The position numbers were made by a program, and so were the translations under genes. Below, in pieces: positions 7,941 to 15,487 of a stretch of DNA of 37,364 nt. This stretch comes from an uncultured Gammaproteobacteria bacterium (lineage in GTDB: Bacteria; Pseudomonadota; Gammaproteobacteria; GCA-001735895), in the NCBI GenBank assembly GCA_913061315.1, contig CAJXUC010000032.1, positions 1 to 37,364 on the forward strand, read 5' to 3'. The notes under the pieces are model-generated. The model saw only the letters and a list, made by a program, of their open reading frames with translations, had not been told where the DNA came from and did not search any database. Every line of letters begins with the position of its first letter. The stretch's first letter is position 1.

Positions 7941-9599
7941 ATGCAATACGATTACATTATCGTTGGGGCTGGTTCGGCTGGATGTGTTTTAGCAAACCGT
8001 TTAAGCAAAGACACCAAAACGCAGGTTTTGCTGATCGAAGCGGGACCAGATAATAAAGCCCTATCATTGAAAATACCCGCGGCCATGCTGACCAACTTAA
8101 AAGGCAGAAAGCATAACTGGGCATTTAAGGGTGAGCCTGAGCCTGAACTAAATGACAGGCAGATCATACATGACCGGGGTAAAACACTGGGAGGCTCATC
8201 GTCGATTAACGGCATGGTTTTTATTCGCGGTCACGAAATGGACTTTGAAGGTTGGCAGGCATCTGGTTGCAAAGGCTGGGGTTATGCCGACGTTTTACCC
8301 TACTTCCTACGGATGGAGAACTATAGTCGTGGTGCTAGCGAATTTCGTAGTGATTCTGGTCCTATGAAAGTTACCCGACCTGTTCCTAAAAACCCGATCT
8401 CTTTGGCTTTTTTAAAAGCAGGCACCGAAGCTGGGCACCCGCAGACTGATGATATCTGCGGCTACCGTCAGGAAGGTTTTGGTATCCTCGATCAAACAAT
8501 TCATGAGGGAGCACGCTGGAGCTCTGCGAAGGGCTACTTAGACCCAGTAAGAGCGCGATCCAACTTAACCATTGAAACAGGCGCATTAGTACAACGAGTC
8601 TTGATTGACGAAAAGGTGGCAATTGGCGTTCAATACATCAATCGTCAAGGTGAACAGATTAGCGCTTTGGCTTGTAAAGAAGTTATTCTGTCAGCAGGTG
8701 CTGTAGGTAGTCCACAAATTCTCATGCTGTCTGGTATTGGGCCGGAGCAGCATTTAAAAGACATGGGTATCCCACTGGTCGCACATTTACCTGGCGTTGG
8801 GCAAAACCTCAATGAGCATCCTGATTTCGTTTTAAAATATAAGTGTCTGCAACCGGTATCGATATGGCCTAAAACTAAACCCTTGGCCAGACTAGCCGCA
8901 GGGTTGCAATGGCTAATGACTGGAAAAGGAGTCTGTGCATCGAATCATTTTGATGTCGTAGGCTGTATTAGATCAAACTCTGCCGTCAAGTACCCAGACC
9001 TTCAATATACCATCATGCCAATTGCCGTTAATGATGACACTTGGGCACCCATTCAAGAACACGCCTTTCAAGTTCATGTCGGACTCATGCAGTCTTTCAG
9101 TCGGGGACAGATCGAATTACGTGATGCTAATCCAGCCACACCTCCAAAAATACTGGTCAATTATCTTCAAGACAAACGTGACCGAGAAGCCATGCGTTCA
9201 GGTATTCGACAAGTGAGGGAACTGGTCGATCAACCTGCATTTAAGTCGTTACGCGGGGCAGAAATTTTCCCTGGTGATGCCGCTCAAAGTGACGCTGAAC
9301 TTGACGAGCATATAAACACACATACGACTACACAGTGGCATTTGTCCTGCACAGCGCGCATGGGACCAGAAGCTGATCCAGATGCAGTGGTCGATACCAA
9401 TGGTCGGGTGCATGGCATTGAATCTCTGCGGGTTGTTGACGCGTCTATTATGCCAAGAGTCACCAACGGCAATACTAACAGCCCAACATTAATGATTGCA
9501 GAGAAATTGGGTGATGCCATTCTCGGCATCCCAGCGCTTCCTCGAATCGAATCTGAGGTGTGGAAGAACCCTAAATGTGAAGCTAATCAGATGGAATGA
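7941..9599 (+). CDS. GMC-family flavin oxidoreductase, choline dehydrogenase-like
   Basis: A 552-residue glucose-methanol-choline oxidoreductase. It begins with the FAD dinucleotide motif GAGSAGCVLANRL, carries the GMC signature GGSSSINGM around residue 87, and has near its end H467 in WHLSCTARMG and N509 in VTNGNTNSP. This His/Asn pair matches the catalytic pair known in choline oxidase/dehydrogenase. Length and motifs fit BetA-like enzymes that oxidise choline to betaine aldehyde, but the family also includes other alcohol dehydrogenases and no betaine aldehyde dehydrogenase gene is nearby. The location just upstream of tmm makes a methylated-amine role attractive; this is inference. Soluble or membrane-peripheral, no signal peptide. 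Confidence 0.85.
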   Translation: MQYDYIIVGAGSAGCVLANRLSKDTKTQVLLIEAGPDNKALSLKIPAAMLTNLKGRKHNWAFKGEPEPELNDRQIIHDRGKTLGGSSSINGMVFIRGHEMDFEGWQASGCKGWGYADVLPYFLRMENYSRGASEFRSDSGPMKVTRPVPKNPISLAFLKAGTEAGHPQTDDICGYRQEGFGILDQTIHEGARWSSAKGYLDPVRARSNLTIETGALVQRVLIDEKVAIGVQYINRQGEQISALACKEVILSAGAVGSPQILMLSGIGPEQHLKDMGIPLVAHLPGVGQNLNEHPDFVLKYKCLQPVSIWPKTKPLARLAAGLQWLMTGKGVCASNHFDVVGCIRSNSAVKYPDLQYTIMPIAVNDDTWAPIQEHAFQVHVGLMQSFSRGQIELRDANPATPPKILVNYLQDKRDREAMRSGIRQVRELVDQPAFKSLRGAEIFPGDAAQSDAELDEHINTHTTTQWHLSCTARMGPEADPDAVVDTNGRVHGIESLRVVDASIMPRVTNGNTNSPTLMIAEKLGDAILGIPALPRIESEVWKNPKCEANQME

Positions 9600-10025
9600 T
9601 TTATCCAGATCATTTATTTTATAATAAAACTGTGAGCATTAGTGGGTGTCGCTAGGCGATTAACTGAAATTCTATTGATTAAATTTACACGAACGGCAGT
9701 CTGTTCAACCATTGTTTTTGCTACGTTCAACCTGACGGCGCTTTTAAGAAATGGCTAATAGCCCATCGTGATGCTTTTAGTGTCACTAGGCCAAATTTAC
9801 TGGCAATATTGTTATATGCTAGTATTAGGGCCATTAATGAAAAGATGTGACACTTTAATTCTAAAAACTAAATGGCGCTATAAACTTTCCTATATTAGCG
9901 TCGCCATATTTTTAAGCGTGAACCTATTCAGGTATTCAACAATACCTCAGCAATTTCCTCCTCGATAGAATAGACTAATTATACAATTAAAGATAAAAAC
10001 AAAATATGCCAAAAGAGGATAGGAA
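9600..10025. other. Intergenic region upstream of tmm
   Basis: About 425 bases with no convincing gene; the 66-codon open frame inside shows no protein signature. A CTGTTCAA motif at 9701-9708 resembles the start of the E. coli TorR box (CTGTTCATAT) and recurs in the amt-tdm region. GTGTCGCTAGGC (9646-9657) and GTGTCACTAGGC (9780-9791) form an 11/12 direct repeat. The tmm promoter is expected in the A+T-rich last 60 bases; AGAGGA just before the ATG is the ribosome site. Confidence 0.5.
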
Positions 10026-11372
10026 ATGACTAAACGTGTTGCCATTATTGGTGCTGGCCCAAGTGGACTCGCTCAACTGAGAGCCTTTCAATCGGCTCAA
10101 GAAAAAGGTGCTGAGATCCCAGATGTTGTTTGTTTTGAGAAACAATCAGATTGGGGTGGATTATGGAACTATTCTTGGCGGACTGGACTTGATGAATATG
10201 GTGAGCCCGTTCATGGCAGTATGTATCGCTACCTCTGGTCTAACGGCCCAAAAGAAGGACTAGAGTTTGCGGACTATTCTTTTGAGGAACATTTTGGTCG
10301 AGCCATTCCATCCTATCCCCCCCGGGCAGTCCTGTATGACTATATAATTGGCCGCGTAGAAAAAGCAAACGTACGCCAATGGATTCGGTTTGACTCTCCA
10401 ATCCGCCGAGTTAGCTATGACCAACATGACGGCATGTTTCAAGTTACTGTAAAAGATAACTTAAAGGATGTTGAATACAGCGAAAAATTCGATCACGTTA
10501 TTGTAGCCAGCGGTCATTTTTCTACACCCAACGTACCCTACTTTACTGGCTTTGATTTATTCAAAGGTCGAATTCTTCACGCCCATGATTTTCGCGATGC
10601 TATGGAATTCAAGGACAAGGACTTGCTATTAATTGGCACCTCTTATTCTGCTGAAGACATTGGTTCTCAATGCTGGAAGTACGGTGCTAAGTCTATTACT
10701 GTCTCTCACCGCACAGCTCCCATGGGACATAAATGGCCAATTAATTGGGAAGAATTACCCTTATTAGTCAAGGTAGAGGGTAATACAGCTACTTTTAAAG
10801 ATGGCTCAAAACGTGATGTTGATGCCATTATTTTGTGTACTGGCTATAATCATCATTTTCCATTTATTGATGAAGAGTTAAGACTCAAAACTAATAATCG
10901 CTTATATCCAGTCAACCTGTATAGCGGTGTTGTCTGGGAGCACAACCCAAAGCTTATGTATTTAGGTATGCAAGACCAATGGTTTACCTTCAACATGTTT
11001 GATGCTCAGGCCTGGTATGCCCGAGATGTCATTATGGGTAGGATTAAACTTCCCTCACAACCCGAAATGCATGCAGACATTAATCGAAACCGCGCCGAAG
11101 AAGAGGCTGGAGGAGATGATTATGCCGCTATTAAATTTCAAGGTAAGTACACCATGGATTTAATGGCACAAACGGACTATCCAGACTTTGATACCGATGG
11201 TGCAATCCAGGCTTTTTTTGAGTGGAAGGCACACAAAAAAGAAAATATTATGACATTCAGGGATCATGGCTACAAATCAGCTTTAACAGGTACAATGGCA
11301 CCTAAACACCACACACCTTGGATCGATGCACTAGATGATTCACTGGAATGCTACCTAGATATTAAAAGTTAG
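10026..11372 (+). CDS. tmm: Trimethylamine monooxygenase (flavin-containing monooxygenase)
   Basis: A 448-residue class B flavin monooxygenase that oxidises TMA to TMAO with NADPH and oxygen. Visible motifs are the FAD loop G9-A-G-P-S-G14, the FMO identifying motif F179-x-G-x3-H185-x3-F189, and the NADPH loop G204-T-S-Y-S-A-E-D211. Y207 sits at the position of the tyrosine I recall as important in the Roseovarius enzyme. Conserved stretches such as [20 protein letters not shown] and IPSYPPR are characteristic of bacterial Tmm, not of generic FMOs. The length is right for the family. A strong ribosome site (AGAGGA) fixes the start. It is a single-gene unit closed by a strong terminator. The product feeds Tdm, encoded 4 kb downstream. 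Confidence 0.94.
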   Translation: MTKRVAIIGAGPSGLAQLRAFQSAQEKGAEIPDVVCFEKQSDWGGLWNYSWRTGLDEYGEPVHGSMYRYLWSNGPKEGLEFADYSFEEHFGRAIPSYPPRAVLYDYIIGRVEKANVRQWIRFDSPIRRVSYDQHDGMFQVTVKDNLKDVEYSEKFDHVIVASGHFSTPNVPYFTGFDLFKGRILHAHDFRDAMEFKDKDLLLIGTSYSAEDIGSQCWKYGAKSITVSHRTAPMGHKWPINWEELPLLVKVEGNTATFKDGSKRDVDAIILCTGYNHHFPFIDEELRLKTNNRLYPVNLYSGVVWEHNPKLMYLGMQDQWFTFNMFDAQAWYARDVIMGRIKLPSQPEMHADINRNRAEEEAGGDDYAAIKFQGKYTMDLMAQTDYPDFDTDGAIQAFFEWKAHKKENIMTFRDHGYKSALTGTMAPKHHTPWIDALDDSLECYLDIKS

Positions 11373-11386
11373 ATTATTGACGATGG

Positions 11387-11426
11387 ACGGTCGATTGACT
11401 CTCAGTCTATCGACCGTTAATTTTTT
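11387..11426 (+). terminator. Rho-independent terminator of tmm
   Basis: A long stem (11387-11400 with 11404-11417, one mismatch) and a three-base loop, followed by TAATTTTTT. It lies 15 bases after the tmm stop. Confidence 0.9.
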
Positions 11427-11563
11427 ATCCCGTCTAAATAGTGGTGATTTCTCAATGAAAAAATCACGTCACTAGAGCGCATACATGCGACGCCCTGAAG
11501 AGGTATGCAACGGCTATGAATGACGGAAGTACATTTGTACAGGAAAAAACAAACGCTCAGTTC

Positions 11564-11612
11564 ACTTAAACATAAAAGAGCCGCATTATTAGCGGCCTTT
11601 TTATGTTTAAGT
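11564..11612 (-). terminator. Bidirectional terminator downstream of folD
   Basis: A long inverted repeat. The inner GCCGC/GCGGC stem (11580-11584 and 11592-11596) carries a seven-base loop and is flanked by complementary ACTTAAACATAAAA and TTTTATGTTTAAGT arms. It lies 16 bases beyond the folD stop, with a T-run on either strand. Confidence 0.85.
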
Positions 11613-11627
11613 GACGGCCCTAAAGTA

Positions 11628-12506
11628 TTACTCAGGGACATCAACGCCATTAAGTCGGCAGGCTTGTTGCAGAGTATTATGTAGTAGGCAAGCAATTGTC
11701 ATTGGACCAACACCACCGGGTACAGGGGTAATTGCACCTGCGACCAGACTAACTGAACTGAACTCGACATCGCCAACCAATTTAGTTGAACCATCTGTAT
11801 TTTGGATGCGGTTGATGCCCACATCAATGACAGTCGCACCTGGCTTAATCCAGTCACCTTTGACCATTTCTGGTCGTCCGACGGCAGCAACAACAATGTC
11901 AGCCTCTCGACATTCAGCCGCTAAATCTTTGGTGCGCGAATGTGCAATGGTCACTGTGCAGCTCTCTTGTAATAGCAATGCGGCCATTGGTTTTCCAACA
12001 ATGTTAGAGCGTCCAAGCACAATTGCCTTAAGGCCTGAAAGACTACCTAAGTGATCTTTTAACATCATAATAGATCCCAGTGGTGTACACGGTACAATAC
12101 CGTCAGCCCCAATTGATAAACGACCTACATTCGATAGATGAAACCCGTCAACATCCTTATCAATATTAATTGAATTAATAACCGACTCTTCGTGGATGTG
12201 CTTAGGTAACGGTAATTGAACTAGGATACCGTGAATCGATGGATCATTATTGAGTGCTTCAATTAGTTTAAGGACCTCTTCCTGACTTGTTGCTGCGTCT
12301 AACTTATGCTCGACAGATTTCATACCGGCTTCAGCTGTTTGCTTACCTTTACTCCGAACATAAACCTGACTGGCGGGGTCTTCCCCAACCAGGACAACCG
12401 CTAGACCCGGTGTTACTGAATGGTTTTGTTTTAAAATACCGACTCTTCGAGCTAACTCCCCCCGAAGATTTGCAGAAAATGCTTTTCCGTCAATTATGGT
12501 AGTCAC
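11628..12506 (-). CDS. folD: Bifunctional methylenetetrahydrofolate dehydrogenase/cyclohydrolase FolD
   Basis: A 292-residue cytoplasmic enzyme that oxidises 5,10-methylene-THF to methenyl-THF with NADP and hydrolyses it to 10-formyl-THF. The catalytic pair Y49-x3-K53 is in YVRSK, the nucleotide-binding GRSNIVGKP motif is near residue 165, and the C-terminal family signature [10 protein letters not shown] is intact. Start is a GTG with AGGAG ten bases upstream. This may be the housekeeping copy, but its place between tmm and amt/tdm fits the oxidation of the one-carbon units released by TMAO demethylation. It sits downstream of the amt unit on the same strand but is separated by a hairpin and about 290 bases, so it likely has its own promoter. 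Confidence 0.96.
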   Translation of the reverse strand: MTTIIDGKAFSANLRGELARRVGILKQNHSVTPGLAVVLVGEDPASQVYVRSKGKQTAEAGMKSVEHKLDAATSQEEVLKLIEALNNDPSIHGILVQLPLPKHIHEESVINSINIDKDVDGFHLSNVGRLSIGADGIVPCTPLGSIMMLKDHLGSLSGLKAIVLGRSNIVGKPMAALLLQESCTVTIAHSRTKDLAAECREADIVVAAVGRPEMVKGDWIKPGATVIDVGINRIQNTDGSTKLVGDVEFSSVSLVAGAITPVPGGVGPMTIACLLHNTLQQACRLNGVDVPE

Positions 12507-12689
12507 TACTATTTTACTCCTAAAATTTAATTCAATTATTCAGTCTTATTTATACTTGTTTTATTTATGCTGGATTTTCTCATATACGACGTATGATATT
12601 TAAAACATGTTCTGAACACAGATAAACGCATCAAAACGTTAGAATCTTGATATTCTTTAATGGTTAAAATTTTCCTGCTTCAATATCAG

Positions 12690-12720
12690 AAAATGGCCAC
12701 AATAAAATTGTGACCATTTT
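12690..12720 (-). terminator. Inverted repeat / probable terminator after the amt unit
   Basis: A 14-pair stem (12690-12703 with 12707-12720, one G-T pair) with a three-base loop; A/T arms give T-runs on both strands. It lies about 80 bases past the small membrane gene and before folD. Confidence 0.7.
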
Positions 12721-12800
12721 AACTTCTGCATTAAAATTATTTAATGCCATTCTTTTATACCCTTAAGATAATTCTTAAATCATCTCTATTGGCTTAAGGT

Positions 12801-13034
12801 TTAAGGATTTTTAGCGTCTTCAGAGTTCACTATTTTTGCCAATGACTCTTTTCCGCCAAACTCACGAAGTTCCTCAGCTAACCCAGCACTTTCAATACTG
12901 GCTTGTTTGACTAAAAACCAAACTACGAAGATAGCACAAACAATGCTCAAATAAACCTCAGTACCAACAAATGGATATGCAGGACCAATTTCTGAAATAG
13001 TACCTGCCCAAGTTTCAATGTTTCCAGTAGACAT
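12801..13034 (-). CDS. Small single-pass membrane protein paired with Amt
   Basis: A 77-residue protein of unknown family. A polar N terminus ends in GPAYPFVGTEV, one hydrophobic helix spans about residues 27-43 (YLSIVCAIFVVWFLVK), and a charged Glu/Lys-rich tail follows. A clear AGGAG lies seven bases before the ATG, so the gene is very likely real. It follows amt on the same strand after 60 bases containing a strong hairpin. The arrangement suggests an accessory subunit or regulator of the Amt-like channel; this is inference from position only. Confidence 0.75.
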   Translation of the reverse strand: MSTGNIETWAGTISEIGPAYPFVGTEVYLSIVCAIFVVWFLVKQASIESAGLAEELREFGGKESLAKIVNSEDAKNP

Positions 13035-13058
13035 ATAAATTCTCCTAAAATTTTATTC

Positions 13059-13081
13059 GCTCAGGGCTCTAGGCCCTGAGC
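13059..13081 (-). terminator. Hairpin between amt and the small membrane gene
   Basis: A perfect nine-pair G+C-rich stem (13059-13067 with 13073-13081) with loop TCTAG. On the minus strand it is followed by GAATAAAATTTT, a poor U-run. It could be an attenuator or an mRNA-stabilising end that sets the ratio of the two products. Confidence 0.65.
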
Positions 13082-13094
13082 ACATGATTAGATA

Positions 13095-14459
13095 TTATAG
13101 TTTGTTAACAAACTCACGCTCGGCATCAATAATAGCTTGTTCATCGTTTACATCCGTTGTGTAAGCGCTAATATCAAGGCCCATTATTTCAATCTCTGGC
13201 GCTATTCTCAACATACCAAAAGCTTTCAGTATCGATGCGATAACGTAGCCAGGTAAGAAACCAAGCACACCAAACATGATAATTGCACCAATAAAGTTAC
13301 CTAATGGGTTGATTGCTGCATAATCAGGATTTGGTGAAGATGGGTAACCCCAAAGCATGAAACCTGCCACTACAACGCCTATGAAACCCGCATAACCATG
13401 GACGGCAACCGCACCAACTGCATCGTCGATTTTGAATTTACGTTCCACCCAATAATGCATCTTATAGATAACCGGAACAACCACAGCAGCAATTAACATT
13501 GCTTGGATTGGGTGATAGAGATCATTACCCGCTGAAGCCGCAATAACACCCGCCAGTCCACCAGAGTAAGTCCAAAAAGCATCACCCTTAGAAACAACAT
13601 AAGCCGCCATCAAACCACCAGACAATGACATCAGGAAATTAAGCGTAATACCAGACAAGGTGGTTGGCTGTAGATAGATGTTAGTCGCGGAATAAAATAC
13701 GCCATCGCCCGCTTGAACATCCCACATCGGAATATTACAGGCAACGTAAAAACCCCAGAAACCGGTATAGATAAGGAATAATCCCACTGTGACTAGCCAA
13801 GGGTTGCGTGGGCTAATATTACGTGGCGTACCATCAGAAGCAAATTTTCCGATACGAGCACCTAGTGGGATCAATACACCCAGTGCAAAACCACCGGCAA
13901 TGGCATGGATAACGCCTGAAGCGTAAGCATCGTGGTAACCTAACTTTTGAACCATCCATCCATCAGGATGCCATCCCCAAGCTGCGTCGATGATCCAGAA
14001 AAATGAACCAATTGCAATCGCAAGGATAAGGAAGCCACTTGTCTTGATACGTTCGATAACCGCACCAGAAACTATTGATGCTGCTGTCCAAGAGAATAAT
14101 AGGAAAGCGGCCCAGAACACACCATTAATACGTTCCCAACCGTTAAGATCACCAGCACCCATGTGTACTGCCATGACTTCGCTGTAAGGAGTTGCCCACG
14201 GTGCTTCTAACATCGGACCAATAATCCAAGGCCCGTTGGGGAAAGCGAAATATATCCACCAACCAAATAAGAAAAATGTCACGGTGACCAAAGGAATGAT
14301 CATGGTGTTTTTCATCAAGGTGTGCATGTGATTTTTATGACGAGTTGCACCCACCTCATACATACAGAATCCGACGTGTATCAAAAACATGAACACGACC
14401 GTAACCCAATAATAAAACTCAGTAAAAATTATACCGAGTGCCGTTAACTCATTATCCAT
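13095..14459 (-). CDS. amt: Ammonium transporter (Amt) family channel, divergent subfamily
   Basis: A 454-residue inner-membrane protein with about eleven hydrophobic helices and no signal peptide. The Amt pore residues are recognisable: D177 and H185 at the same eight-residue distance as AmtB D160/H168, a second pore histidine H354 in VAVHGYAG, and the C-terminal PEIEIMGLD motif of the family. Two features differ from classical Amt: the usual GWFGFN(A)GS helix reads TGFWGFYVACN (232-242), and the loop before D177 is rewritten (DAAWGWHPDGW). Such changes line the substrate path in AmtB, so an altered substrate such as methylammonium or a larger methylamine is possible. The gene is divergent from tdm across a 1-kb region. 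No GlnK/GlnB gene is linked, which is unusual for Amt. Confidence 0.9.
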   Translation of the reverse strand: MDNELTALGIIFTEFYYWVTVVFMFLIHVGFCMYEVGATRHKNHMHTLMKNTMIIPLVTVTFFLFGWWIYFAFPNGPWIIGPMLEAPWATPYSEVMAVHMGAGDLNGWERINGVFWAAFLLFSWTAASIVSGAVIERIKTSGFLILAIAIGSFFWIIDAAWGWHPDGWMVQKLGYHDAYASGVIHAIAGGFALGVLIPLGARIGKFASDGTPRNISPRNPWLVTVGLFLIYTGFWGFYVACNIPMWDVQAGDGVFYSATNIYLQPTTLSGITLNFLMSLSGGLMAAYVVSKGDAFWTYSGGLAGVIAASAGNDLYHPIQAMLIAAVVVPVIYKMHYWVERKFKIDDAVGAVAVHGYAGFIGVVVAGFMLWGYPSSPNPDYAAINPLGNFIGAIIMFGVLGFLPGYVIASILKAFGMLRIAPEIEIMGLDISAYTTDVNDEQAIIDAEREFVNKL

Positions 14460-15053
14460 CCTTTAAACCTCTATTTTTTAATTTTAATAATGCGCAAGAA
14501 CTTCTGCCCCATAGCGCGACTCCATTTGGAATTTAACCTAACACTAAATTTACTTAGATGAAATTTTTGTGCATCAGATTAAAAACTTAAATTGTTATAC
14601 CTGTATTTCAAGTTCTGTTCAATGAAATAAAAGCATTCATTTAAAAAAGGTTTTTGATTTTTAAAAACTTTCCACCTGAAATTTAAAAACCAATACACAA
14701 ATTAACCATTAGATTTTCTATTGCCACTCTAATATTCAAACAATAATTCACGGTCAATCATGTTGTGATTATTATAATTGTCGGACAAAGCGATGGTGTT
14801 AGGGTCGTTACCTAACCATTGATATTTCAGTAAATACTGTCATATTAACTGCTCTAACTCGTGAAAATATCTTTTACCAGATCAAACGCCTGCATTTCAT
14901 CACATCACATTTATATATTTTTAAACAAGGAATACACTATTTTTACGTTATTTCAATAATCGATAGACTACCTAACATTTTTCCATTTGTAAGAGTCCAG
15001 CCAACATATTAAAAGTAATAATCAATAGCTTGTAATACAGAATTAATACAAGG

Positions 15054-15071
15054 AAGTGATTTAAATCACTT
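15054..15071. promoter_or_regulatory. Perfect 18-bp palindrome, CRP/FNR-like site
   Basis: AAGTGATTTAAATCACTT is perfectly symmetric. The core GTGA-N6-TCAC is the E. coli CRP pattern (TGTGA-N6-TCACA) with the outermost base of each half changed. It lies about 415 bases before the tdm start, so it may act on a far-upstream promoter. Confidence 0.5.
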
Positions 15072-15288
15072 ATATTTTAACGGCTCTAACTGTTTTGTTA
15101 ACAGAAAAAATAGACTATTAACAACTTTTAACGTCTTGTTTACAGCGGGCTTAAAACAGCGGTAGATTAACTCTAAGATAATTGCTTTAATGAGAGTGAA
15201 CCAAGTAAATTATAAAAAGAAATGTTTGAATTTGGCTAAATAGTAGTAAATCCTTACTGGTTGAAAGTGATTTTTTAACGAGATAATT

Positions 15289-15456
15289 ATGAAAGCTAAG
15301 CTATTAGCAACTGACTCCATTAATTATTATAGCGATCAACACAATGTACCGCATGATTTGATCACCTCCGATAACACAAACAAACTAAAAAACGTAGCAA
15401 AAAAGGCCGCCACGTTTTGCAATACAACTCGGTCAAATATTGACCCTAGTTCTTAA
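15289..15456 (+). CDS. Possible 55-residue leader peptide before tdm
   Basis: An ATG-started open frame ending 31 bases before tdm. The product is polar and Asn/Lys-rich with no motif I recognise. Only a weak purine stretch (ACGAGAT) precedes it. It might be an upstream translated leader, or chance; conservation is the only test. Confidence 0.3.
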   Translation: MKAKLLATDSINYYSDQHNVPHDLITSDNTNKLKNVAKKAATFCNTTRSNIDPSS

Positions 15457-15487
15457 AAATCAAATTGAATCAGCTTAGGTCTAAAAA

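Larger units (their letters stand above)
14460..15487. promoter_or_regulatory. Long divergent amt-tdm regulatory region
   Basis: About 1 kb, A+T-rich, between amt and tdm. It holds a perfect 18-base palindrome (15054-15071), a CTGTT/TTAACAG inverted pair (15090-15104), a CTGTTCAA motif (14615-14622), a short TTAGG/CCTAA inverted repeat near 14799-14815, and a 55-codon open frame at 15289-15456. It is unusually long for this compact window. No RNA gene or known riboswitch was recognised. Confidence 0.55.

Noticed and set aside
9768..9968. A 66-codon open frame upstream of tmm
   Set aside because: No ribosome site, no motif, unlikely composition; treated as intergenic.
14460..15487. A glycine or other known riboswitch, or a sigma-54 promoter for amt
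   Set aside because: No conserved riboswitch core was seen and no TGGCAC-N5-TTGC element could be found on either strand by eye.
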